Positions 36,868-44,168 of a stretch of 64,000 nt of DNA are shown here, one piece after another. The stretch's first letter is position 1; every line of letters begins with the position of its first letter. The notes under the pieces are model-generated. The model worked only from the letters and a program-made list of their open reading frames with translations, did not search any database and was not told the origin of the DNA. Source of the DNA: JANSWY01 sp965243755 (lineage in GTDB: Bacteria; Bacteroidota; Bacteroidia; Cytophagales; Cyclobacteriaceae). The translations under genes were made by a program, and so were the position numbers. Where the stretch lies: assembly GCA_965243755.1 (NCBI GenBank), contig CBDEVW010000003.1, positions 1,947,068 to 2,011,067 of the forward strand. The letters are read 5' to 3'.

Positions 36868-38048
36868 GAAGACTATTTAAAATATTTGGTAGGGCTATTC
36901 TTTTGTTGTTAGCGCTTTTCGCACTTTCGATTGGATATATGTTGTATTTGTTCAATGTAAAAGCAAGGGGCGAAGTAGTATCCACTGTGAATTACGTTGA
37001 AGTTCCATATTACTATGACATCAATGGCTTAATCAATGTTGACGTAGTTCTTAATGGAAAAACGAGAAGATTCATTATTGATAGTGGGGCAGGCAACATG
37101 GTATTTACAAACGCTGATGTTGAGCTTGATGGCTTCTCAGGGATTGGGTTTGGTGTAGGAGCCAGTAGCGGTTTCTTTTTTACGAGATTAGGCAAAATAG
37201 ATTCATTTAATATAGGGGATCTGCAGTTTAAAGATTTCACATTTGAGAAAACTGAGCCTCCATTTGTTACTTGTTCAAATGGGCCTATCGGAATTATTGG
37301 GAAGGAAGCGCTTAGAAAATGCAAGTGGCAATTCTACCCTGCCGAACAAAAAATCAGAATTGCTCTTGACCAGAATTCATTAATATTTCCTGAACACAGA
37401 TTTAGTGTACCGCTCAAAATTAACAAGTTTGGATTTCAGCCAAAAGCTAAAGTAACGGTCAATAAGCAGTCATCAGAGTATATAGTTGATACTGGTTCCA
37501 ATAACACTCTAAGCACCCAACTTGATTCAACCTGGAGCCTCTCTGGTGGGATCAAGGTAGTGAGGAATGCTGTAGAGACTTTAGGCGACAATTCTTTAAA
37601 AGCTCACTATATATTTGAAACCGCAGATTTGTCCATCGGAGGTCGCCAACTCCCCCAAAAGGTTACTCTACATGCCATGAACGGCACTGCCCAAACGATA
37701 GGACTTGGCTTTTTGAAAAATTTCAATTTTACAATTGATTGGGAGTCCAAAATGCTACACCTTTCTCCTATTTCCAATGAAAATATCCAGCAAAGTAGCT
37801 TTGGGGTAGCATTTAACATTGTAAATGACCAAATCAAAGTGAAGAGCTTACTAAGGAACTCAACTCCGGATCAGTATGGCTTGCAAGTTGGCCAATCAGT
37901 TTTTTCCATAAATGATATGACAATAGCGCAAGGATTGGATCCGTGTGCTCTAAAGACTATGATTACTGAAAATGATACACTCCTTATCAAGGTGAAGCCA
38001 AATGATGGTGAGCCAATTAAGCTGATCAGAGAAACTTTGTTCCGATAG
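36864..38048 (+). CDS. Membrane-anchored aspartyl protease with two DS/TG motifs and a PDZ domain
   Basis: A 394-residue protein. Residues about 11-30 form a single membrane anchor. Two retropepsin-like halves follow, each with its catalytic triplet: D73-S-G (FIIDSGAGN) and D209-T-G (YIVDTGSNN). A C-terminal PDZ domain spans about 310-390 (SLLRNSTPDQYGLQVGQSVFSINDM). I choose GTG 36864 as the start because it overlaps the preceding stop and directly precedes the anchor. A longer in-frame reading from 36738 would overlap the preceding gene by 130 bp. The substrate is unknown. Confidence 0.78.
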   Translation: MRRLFKIFGRAILLLLALFALSIGYMLYLFNVKARGEVVSTVNYVEVPYYYDINGLINVDVVLNGKTRRFIIDSGAGNMVFTNADVELDGFSGIGFGVGASSGFFFTRLGKIDSFNIGDLQFKDFTFEKTEPPFVTCSNGPIGIIGKEALRKCKWQFYPAEQKIRIALDQNSLIFPEHRFSVPLKINKFGFQPKAKVTVNKQSSEYIVDTGSNNTLSTQLDSTWSLSGGIKVVRNAVETLGDNSLKAHYIFETADLSIGGRQLPQKVTLHAMNGTAQTIGLGFLKNFNFTIDWESKMLHLSPISNENIQQSSFGVAFNIVNDQIKVKSLLRNSTPDQYGLQVGQSVFSINDMTIAQGLDPCALKTMITENDTLLIKVKPNDGEPIKLIRETLFR

Positions 38049-38237
38049 GGCTGACTGAAAACATCAATTGATTCATATCGATAGAATTTGAAAGGTTAAC
38101 AATTGCTAATTGACCAGTACATTCATCTGAATATCAGATACTTATAATTGTGATTCTGGAGCCCTCAGCTCCACTTTCTTATCAATTTAATAGCTGGATA
38201 GCACATCTCCAAAACATATCAATCAGCACTATTTATG

Positions 38238-38813
38238 CTAAATCAACAGTTCATCAATCTTAGTCCTGAGCTCCTGAAAATAACTCTCCACATCTGTCGA
38301 TAGTCCAGACTGGTATTTAACCACCTGCATCTCCTGATCAACAATAATGGTGGTAGGATAACCGCCGATACAATATTCGTAATTGATGTCATTTTGTAAA
38401 TAAACCGGCCAGTCAAACTCATTGGACTCCAGAAATTTTTCAAGCTCTTCCCTGGTATTGTCAGCAATGGAAATAAAAGAGACAGGCTTTCCTTCATAGA
38501 TTTTCTTCAACTTATTCAAATGGGGTATTTCTTTATTGCATGGCGGACATGTAGTAAACCAGAAATTGATCACTGTTACCTTTCCGGCAACTGCATACAT
38601 ATCAGTCATATCTCCACTTAAAGGTTCCAGTTTAGAGTTGTAGATGGTTTTGCCAAGGAGTTTCTTGTATTCAGTGTCGCTATTGAGATATTTTTCTGCC
38701 CTGGACATGGATGAGTTTTCTATCTCATAGATAGTCTGACAATTGATATATTCTTTACTGCCACACGAGCAAAGGAAGATGAGAATGGAAACCAGAAAGC
38801 AAAATAATTTCAT
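38238..38813 (-). CDS. TlpA-like thioredoxin-fold lipoprotein
   Basis: A 191-residue protein with a lipobox ending at C17 (FLCSC; C15 is an alternative) and a thioredoxin fold. The active-site CPPC is C89-C92 in NFWFTTCPPCNKEIPHL, and the cis-proline loop is GGYPTTIIVD. It is probably a periplasmic membrane-attached disulfide reductase. The 22-bp palindrome array lies about 100 bp upstream of its start, so it is the nearest candidate target for control by that array. Confidence 0.85.
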   Translation of the reverse strand: MKLFCFLVSILIFLCSCGSKEYINCQTIYEIENSSMSRAEKYLNSDTEYKKLLGKTIYNSKLEPLSGDMTDMYAVAGKVTVINFWFTTCPPCNKEIPHLNKLKKIYEGKPVSFISIADNTREELEKFLESNEFDWPVYLQNDINYEYCIGGYPTTIIVDQEMQVVKYQSGLSTDVESYFQELRTKIDELLI

Positions 38814-38910
38814 AAAGATTGATGATCAACAGTGGTAAAAAAGTCTTTAAATATATCAAATTCATCCCAATACTACACATCAAATCCGGATAGTCAGCCT
38901 GATTTCAAAA

Positions 38911-39012
38911 AACGACCGGTTGTTCCGACCAAAACGACCGGTCATTTACCTCAAAACGACCGGTCGTTTCAACCCAATCGACCGGTCGTTTTAGGTGAAA
39001 CGTGCGGTCGTT
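38911..39012. repeat. Five-unit, 22-bp tandem array of 14-bp palindromes
   Basis: Units start at 38911, 38933, 38955, 38977 and 38999, an exact 22-bp period. Each contains AACGACCGGTCGTT or a variant with one to three changes, followed by an 8-bp variable linker. The core ACCGGT is intact in units 1-4. The flanks are also inverted (TTTCAAAAA on the left, TTTTTGAAA on the right), giving the whole array overall two-fold symmetry. It lies between the M42 peptidase stop and the TlpA-like gene start. It is not CRISPR, because the unit is far too short. It could be an operator array, iteron-like sites or a structured RNA. Confidence 0.9.
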
Positions 39013-39035
39013 TTTGAAAGTAGTGTCTACAACAC

Positions 39036-40148
39036 TTATTTCAGGTAGTTTAGCAGTAACTTATACAGGTTATCCACACAAGCCAATGAGGTAAATTCCT
39101 TGTTTGTATGATACTCATTGGTGGGCATCTGCAGGGTCGTGCCGCTGTATTTTCCATTGGATTCCAGAATGAGTTTTCCTAACTCTGTAGAGCCCAGGTG
39201 ATCGTGTCCGGCAGTTAGTAGGGTGATGTCTTTAAAATCATATGGTATGCTCAGGTCATCACATTGAGACTTGAGAAGATTGGTAAGTTTTCTGTTGAAA
39301 GGCGCGTAATTATCATTGTATCTCAAAATCACACTCCCGCTCTCCTGCAACTCAGAACAACCCAGGGCTTCTGTGTACGGGCTGGTATCGAGCACAAGTA
39401 TTTCTTTGGGTTCCACCCCGTTCTTCAAAAAGAAGCGCTCCATGGCCCTCCAGCTTTCTCCTATTTCCTCATCAGTAGTAAACAATGCTGTTGTTTTAAC
39501 TCCCGATTGAAAAAGTTCCTTCACTACTGTAAGACTAAGCACATTGTCTATCTGACCAGATATGATATGATCATTTTCACCTGGCTGTTGTATAAAGCTG
39601 ATAGGTATTATCTGTTCTTCAAGACTTCCCAATTCATCAAACTCAGGCAGCTCAAAAGTCAGGTACTCATCAATCACACAAAGGTCGGAACTTTCAATTC
39701 TTGCATAGGAAAGGGCTTCATAAGTTCTTGGATGGTAAGCCACAAGTTGTTCTCCTACAAAATAGTTACAAACCCTCGTGAGGTGGGTACGCCCGAAATC
39801 TTCTTTGTCAAAATTGATCCGCTTAATGGCATGTGCCGCATATTCAATGTTTCTGAGCTGATCGTATGCCGGACTAAAGTACACCAGGTTTGGATCCAGT
39901 ATTTTGTAGAGTCCGTGCCGGTCAATGTGCACGGACAACATTCTGGTAAGGTCAAAACCATTGTTGCTCACTGCCATCAATATTCTCCTGCCGTATCGAT
40001 TGTACAGTGACTGTACCTGAAAGCCCATCTGCTCATACTCCCGATTCAGGTGTCTGAATAATGGCTCCTCAAATCCCAGTACTGAAGGTAATTCAAGGTA
40101 TTTATAGCAAGCATCTCTGATAGTGGCGGCTTTAGTCATTACTTCCAT
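39036..40148 (-). CDS. M42/M20-like zinc aminopeptidase
   Basis: A 370-residue co-catalytic zinc peptidase. Putative metal ligands and catalytic residues are in place: H74-x-D76 (SVHIDRHG), bridging D201 (SGQIDNVLS), the catalytic E227-E228 pair (TTDEEIG), D254 (LDTSPYTE) and H347 (NEYHTNKE). It resembles M42 glutamyl aminopeptidases, although the bridging segment GxxD-N differs from the usual GALDD. It begins 7 bp after rimK, suggesting a job linked to glutamate tails added by RimK, which is inference. The alternative start M4 is equally plausible. Confidence 0.75.
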   Translation of the reverse strand: MEVMTKAATIRDACYKYLELPSVLGFEEPLFRHLNREYEQMGFQVQSLYNRYGRRILMAVSNNGFDLTRMLSVHIDRHGLYKILDPNLVYFSPAYDQLRNIEYAAHAIKRINFDKEDFGRTHLTRVCNYFVGEQLVAYHPRTYEALSYARIESSDLCVIDEYLTFELPEFDELGSLEEQIIPISFIQQPGENDHIISGQIDNVLSLTVVKELFQSGVKTTALFTTDEEIGESWRAMERFFLKNGVEPKEILVLDTSPYTEALGCSELQESGSVILRYNDNYAPFNRKLTNLLKSQCDDLSIPYDFKDITLLTAGHDHLGSTELGKLILESNGKYSGTTLQMPTNEYHTNKEFTSLACVDNLYKLLLNYLK

Positions 40149-40155
40149 GGCATGA

Positions 40156-41064
40156 TCAGGCTTTCACCTTGTCTTTGGGTCTTCTCTTCTTTGCTACAGA
40201 CCTTTCAATGTACTCAACAATCTTTCCTGCTACATCAACCTTTGTGGCTGTCTCTATTCCTTCAAGCCCGGGAGAGGAGTTTACCTCCAATACCATTGGT
40301 CCGTTTTTAGACTGCAACATGTCTACACCAGCAATGGCCAGCCCCATACATTTTGCTGCCTTTAGTGCCGTAGCTCTTTCAGCTCTACTCAACTTTATGA
40401 CCTTAGCATTTCCTCCGCGGTGCAGGTTGGAGCGGAATTCACCTTCTTTTCCCTGTCGCTTCATGGCCCCCACAATCTCACCATCCACCACGAATGCCCG
40501 AATGTCGGCTCCCCCTGCTTCTGCAATAAATTCCTGTAAAATCACCCTGGTTTTCAGGCTGTCAAAAGCTTCCACAACCGACTTAGCCGCCTTATTGGTT
40601 TCTGCCAACACTACGCCCAGCCCCTGGGTACCTTCAAGCAATTTGATTACTACAGGTGCCTCTCCAATGTGTTTCAGCACTTTGTTTTCCTCTTTGGAAT
40701 AGTTGGTAAATGCTGTTTTCGGTAATCCTACGTTAGATCTGGATAGAATCTGTAAGCTTCTGAGTTTATCCCGTGAACGTGTAATGGCCAGTGAATCTAC
40801 TGCACTAAAAACTTTCATCATCTCAAACTGCCGAACCACCGCTGTACCATAAAAGGTCACCGAGGCACCAATTCTTGGAATAATGGCATCAATATCTTTT
40901 ACTTTTTCTCCTTTGTAAAATATTGAGGGGCCCTTGTCATCCATTACAATGTCACACTTCAGGTGGTCTATCACCTGGCTCTCATGCCCCCTGGCTTCAA
41001 TGGCTTCTACCAATCTTTTGGTTGAGTATAATTCTGGGTTTCTGGAAAGTACTGCTATTTTCAT
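40156..41064 (-). CDS. rimK: RimK-family alpha-L-glutamate ligase
   Basis: A 302-residue ATP-grasp ligase that in E. coli adds glutamates to the C-terminus of ribosomal protein S6 (established). The N-terminus MKIAVLSRNPELYSTKRL, the ATP-grasp loop LLEGTQGLGVVLAE, and the catalytic/metal segment VDMLQSKNGPMVLEVNSSPGLEGIE are conserved. Length is normal. It shares a transcript with the following M42-like peptidase. Confidence 0.93.
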   Translation of the reverse strand: MKIAVLSRNPELYSTKRLVEAIEARGHESQVIDHLKCDIVMDDKGPSIFYKGEKVKDIDAIIPRIGASVTFYGTAVVRQFEMMKVFSAVDSLAITRSRDKLRSLQILSRSNVGLPKTAFTNYSKEENKVLKHIGEAPVVIKLLEGTQGLGVVLAETNKAAKSVVEAFDSLKTRVILQEFIAEAGGADIRAFVVDGEIVGAMKRQGKEGEFRSNLHRGGNAKVIKLSRAERATALKAAKCMGLAIAGVDMLQSKNGPMVLEVNSSPGLEGIETATKVDVAGKIVEYIERSVAKKRRPKDKVKA

Positions 41065-41162
41065 TTTATTTTATTCTTGCAGATCACTACTGCTATTCAA
41101 AAATTGATTTATTGTTTATTCTCTATCATTTAGTCTACATTTTTTAGACGACACTGACTCTT

Positions 41163-41231
41163 TAAGGTCACTTTTGGTCCGGAACAGACTTGCTATTTTT
41201 ACCAGCGACTGAACTCCCCAACGTGACCTTA
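41163..41231. repeat. Inverted repeat TAAGGTCAC / GTGACCTTA before the mscS-like gene
   Basis: Perfect 9-bp arms separated by 51 bp, ending 44 bp before the channel gene start. It could be a distant-arm operator or a leader structure. The GTGACCTTA arm also occurs in the 28777-28785 hairpin of the small RNA candidate. Confidence 0.4.
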
Positions 41232-41274
41232 TCCATAATAACCAGTCTTAAAAACAAAAACAAATCCAATTGGA

Positions 41275-42153
41275 ATGCAGGAATCAATAGCAGAATGGCT
41301 GTATGACCCCACAGTCGGAAAAATAGTAGCAGTAGTCATCGGTATATTAATTATCTCAGCCTTCATCAAAGTGGTCAAAAGGTTACTGTCCAGGCACATA
41401 AAGGAGAATTCCAACAAATACCGGGTGAGCAAATCTTTCAATGCACTAGGCTATTTGCTGGTGGTAATCCTGATCATAGTGGTTTACAATGATAAACTAG
41501 GAGGCTTTACAGTGGCTTTAGGGGTAGCAGGCGCGGGTATTGCTTTTGCCCTTCAGGAAGTGATCGCCAGTTTTGCGGGTTGGTTAGCCATTATATTCGG
41601 AGGTTTTTATAAGACAGGTGACAGGGTTCAGCTAGGTGGTGTGAAAGGAGATGTCATGGATATTGGGGTGCTCCGTACAACCATTATGGAAATTGGTCAG
41701 TGGGTGAATGGGGACCTGTATAATGGAAGAATAGTATTGGTAGCCAACAGCTTTGTTTTCAAGGAACCTGTTTTCAACTACTCCAATAGTTTTCCATTCG
41801 TTTGGGATGAATTGGTGGTCCCGGTCAAGCTAAGTGCTGACTACAAGTTTGCTAAACAAAAATTCCAGGAGATCCTTTCACATCAGGTCAAAGAATTCAC
41901 TGACGGATCCAAAGCGTATTGGGCCAATATGACTTCAAAATACCTGATAGAAGAAGCCAGGATTGACCCATTCATCCATATGAAATTTGATCAAAACTGG
42001 ATTGAGTTTACATTAAGATACACTGTTGATTATAAGTCCAGACGATCCATTAAAGATCAACTCGCAGAAAAAATTCTGGATACCATCAATGATTATCCCG
42101 AAAAATTGCAGGTGGCTTCTTCGGCAATGGAGATTACGATGATGAATCGATAA
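41275..42153 (+). CDS. Mechanosensitive ion channel, MscS family
   Basis: A 292-residue protein with three membrane helices (about 16-33, 55-72 and 78-110). The pore helix is AGAGIAFALQEVIASFAGWLAIIFGG, followed by the beta domain (GDRVQLGGVKGDVMDIGVLRTTI) and a C-terminal alpha/beta domain. It is a normal small MscS-type channel releasing osmolytes on hypo-osmotic shock. It ends 4 bp before the convergent DUF3857 gene. Confidence 0.92.
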   Translation: MQESIAEWLYDPTVGKIVAVVIGILIISAFIKVVKRLLSRHIKENSNKYRVSKSFNALGYLLVVILIIVVYNDKLGGFTVALGVAGAGIAFALQEVIASFAGWLAIIFGGFYKTGDRVQLGGVKGDVMDIGVLRTTIMEIGQWVNGDLYNGRIVLVANSFVFKEPVFNYSNSFPFVWDELVVPVKLSADYKFAKQKFQEILSHQVKEFTDGSKAYWANMTSKYLIEEARIDPFIHMKFDQNWIEFTLRYTVDYKSRRSIKDQLAEKILDTINDYPEKLQVASSAMEITMMNR

Positions 42154-42157
42154 CTTT

Positions 42158-44077
42158 TTATTCTCCCTGATCAGTTCTTTTGAGTACAATAGGTTCACTG
42201 CACTTTTCAACCATTTTGGCATAGAATAACCTTAGATCCGGATAAACCCGAGGTTGAATTTCTTTTTTCAAAACTTTGTATAAGATTGATACAGAAACAC
42301 TATTTTGTACTTTTTGGCACCTATACTCAAAAATGACTTCTCCATTAGCCAAAGTCATTTTCACTGGTTCAGGAAGCTCTTCAGCCTCGAATCCCTCTGG
42401 TAACAGAACCTGAACGGTTTGATTCAAATTGGGAGGTATTCTAAATTGTACCGGGAAATTTCTTTCTTCTCTTTTAAATGGATTCTCATTAAATGTTTCA
42501 TCCAAAACCGTGTTGATATAAAGAATATCCGTTTCTTCAATGTTTTCACCAGGATCAGCATAGCTCACTTTCAGTTTTAAGGGCTCTTCGGGCTCCATTA
42601 AGTTAGGCGCCTTAAAGTCAAGGCACTGATATCCTTCAATGTTTGCTATATGATCAAAAAGCGCCGAGCTGTCATTATTTATTAATACTTTTCTGTAATA
42701 TTCAGCAGAATAATCCTTCATCAACCAGGAAATATCTTTGCGCAAGTGTCCATTTTCAAATTCAAACCTTGCAAATACCACGTCCAATCCCTTATCAACA
42801 GTCTCTATTGGTATCCACTGACCCTGACCTTTTGAAACCAATACGCCCTCTTTCACATTAGACTCCACCGGTAGCATCCCAAAAGGCAACCTTCCACCAC
42901 TCGTACAATCTAAAAAGTAATCTTTCCCATCGAGATTTACTTTGAGAATAATGTGATTAAAATCCGTGAAGAAAGGAGATTCCTTAAAAGTAACTCCGTT
43001 GGAAACTGTACTTATAACTACCATTTCCGGTGATAATCCAACAGCTTCCAACATGGCTTTAAGCATGAGGTTCAAACTACCGGAACTACCTTTATGATCT
43101 TTATGAAACTCTGAGAATCGTTTATCCGGGACAACTCTATATTTGCCGTCCCATTCGTAATTAGAAATGATGTGATCAAACGCAAGTTTTGCCTTTTCTG
43201 TATCAGAACCGATATTAGTTATTAGTGAGGCTTCATCTTTTATTTTGCTCTTACGAGTAGCAAGGTAATCACGGATAATGGAGTTCTCAGTCAGGACTGT
43301 TCCAAAATCTTCCCATCCTTTACTTACTTTCGTTACTGAAGACCCGTTGTAATATTCTTCCAGCTGCAGTCTTATTTTCTCGTAATAATCGTGATGGTTA
43401 TGCAGGTATGGCTCATCCTTTTTGATTGAAGGAATATTTGATAAATACCAGGTACTTTCACCTGAATATGTAGTATACTTCCTGGTCAATTTTCTTCCCT
43501 GGAAAAGGATTTTATACCTCAGGTAGCCAGGTATTTCCGCTTCGAACCTGGAAAATAAAGTTGGGATCTCTTCCTGAAACCGCCATGCATCTATCACAGT
43601 AACTCCCTCCGAATCAAGTGTATAGGTATATTCAATAATAGACCCCACTTTCACATCGGGAAAAGTGAATTTATAAGCACTATACTTATCATTGATCTCA
43701 GCTTTAAAAATTTCTGAATTCTCAACCTTTATTATTTCCTTTTCATCCGGGCCTTCTACATTAATTGTCTGAGCTTTGATTCTTGAAATTCTTTCAAAAT
43801 TATCATGGTGATAGAAGTATATTGCCTGATTTGCTACATCAAGACCTTCTTCAGACAATATTTTGATTCTCTTGCGATATTCAATCTTGTGACCTGATTT
43901 ACCATAAACAAAATACAGTTTGCCGGTGTGGAATAATACTACAGCATCAGCTTCTTCTTCGAAACTAACAGTAGTTATCTCAGCCTCCTCCTGGCTGATT
44001 TTGCCCCATTTGGAAACCTGGGCCTGCAAACAAAATGGTAATAGAAGTAATAAGACAGTTTGATATTTAGACAGCAT
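42158..44077 (-). CDS. DUF3857/transglutaminase-like exported protein
   Basis: A 639-residue protein with a signal peptide (1-19, ending LQAQ), an N-terminal DUF3857 beta domain (about 60-230) and a transglutaminase-like core (about 290-400). The core keeps the histidine (DFNHIILKV) and aspartate (YFLDCT), but the nucleophile position reads HKGSSGSLNLML, with serine where the catalytic cysteine would be. It is therefore likely non-catalytic, as in many Bacteroidota relatives. A C-terminal DUF3858-type beta domain follows. The role is unknown. Confidence 0.82.
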   Translation of the reverse strand: MLSKYQTVLLLLLPFCLQAQVSKWGKISQEEAEITTVSFEEEADAVVLFHTGKLYFVYGKSGHKIEYRKRIKILSEEGLDVANQAIYFYHHDNFERISRIKAQTINVEGPDEKEIIKVENSEIFKAEINDKYSAYKFTFPDVKVGSIIEYTYTLDSEGVTVIDAWRFQEEIPTLFSRFEAEIPGYLRYKILFQGRKLTRKYTTYSGESTWYLSNIPSIKKDEPYLHNHHDYYEKIRLQLEEYYNGSSVTKVSKGWEDFGTVLTENSIIRDYLATRKSKIKDEASLITNIGSDTEKAKLAFDHIISNYEWDGKYRVVPDKRFSEFHKDHKGSSGSLNLMLKAMLEAVGLSPEMVVISTVSNGVTFKESPFFTDFNHIILKVNLDGKDYFLDCTSGGRLPFGMLPVESNVKEGVLVSKGQGQWIPIETVDKGLDVVFARFEFENGHLRKDISWLMKDYSAEYYRKVLINNDSSALFDHIANIEGYQCLDFKAPNLMEPEEPLKLKVSYADPGENIEETDILYINTVLDETFNENPFKREERNFPVQFRIPPNLNQTVQVLLPEGFEAEELPEPVKMTLANGEVIFEYRCQKVQNSVSVSILYKVLKKEIQPRVYPDLRLFYAKMVEKCSEPIVLKRTDQGE

Positions 44078-44100
44078 AAGTTTTTGTAATTATTAAACAA

Positions 44101-44143
44101 AAAATCCCTATTTGGAACCCGTTTAAAATCTCCAAATAGGGAT
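44101..44143 (-). terminator. Intrinsic terminator of the ALDH gene
   Basis: A perfect 13-bp stem (ATCCCTATTTGGA and its complement) with a 14-nt loop, followed by TTTTTTG on the minus strand, 26 bp after the stop. Confidence 0.85.
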
Positions 44144-44168
44144 ATTCCGCTACAAATTTAATGAATTT

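Larger units (their letters stand above)
34346..38176. mobile_element. Possible tRNA-Ala-associated accessory islet
   Basis: The last 7 nt of the tRNA plus 3 nt after it (AGCTCCACTT, 34413-34422) recur at 38167-38176, preceded by CCC in both copies. The DNA between holds non-core genes (PIN, XRE-ImmA/IrrE, DnaC-like remnant, membrane protein, aspartyl protease) between housekeeping blocks. No integrase is present, and the repeat is only 10 exact bases, so the element would be a decayed or passively inserted islet. This is inference. Confidence 0.35.

Noticed and set aside
38911..39012. CRISPR array
   Set aside because: Repeat units of 14 bp and linkers of 8 bp are far too short for CRISPR repeats and spacers, and no cas genes are in the window.
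38832..39017. A 61-codon plus-strand ORF across the 22-bp array
   Set aside because: Its repeated residues come only from the DNA repeat. The 22-bp period is not a multiple of three, so the frame changes in every unit, and no promoter or family match is visible.
39264..40010. A 248-codon plus-strand ORF opposite the M42-like peptidase
   Set aside because: The peptidase frame has all catalytic motifs. The antisense frame has no motif and no promoter.
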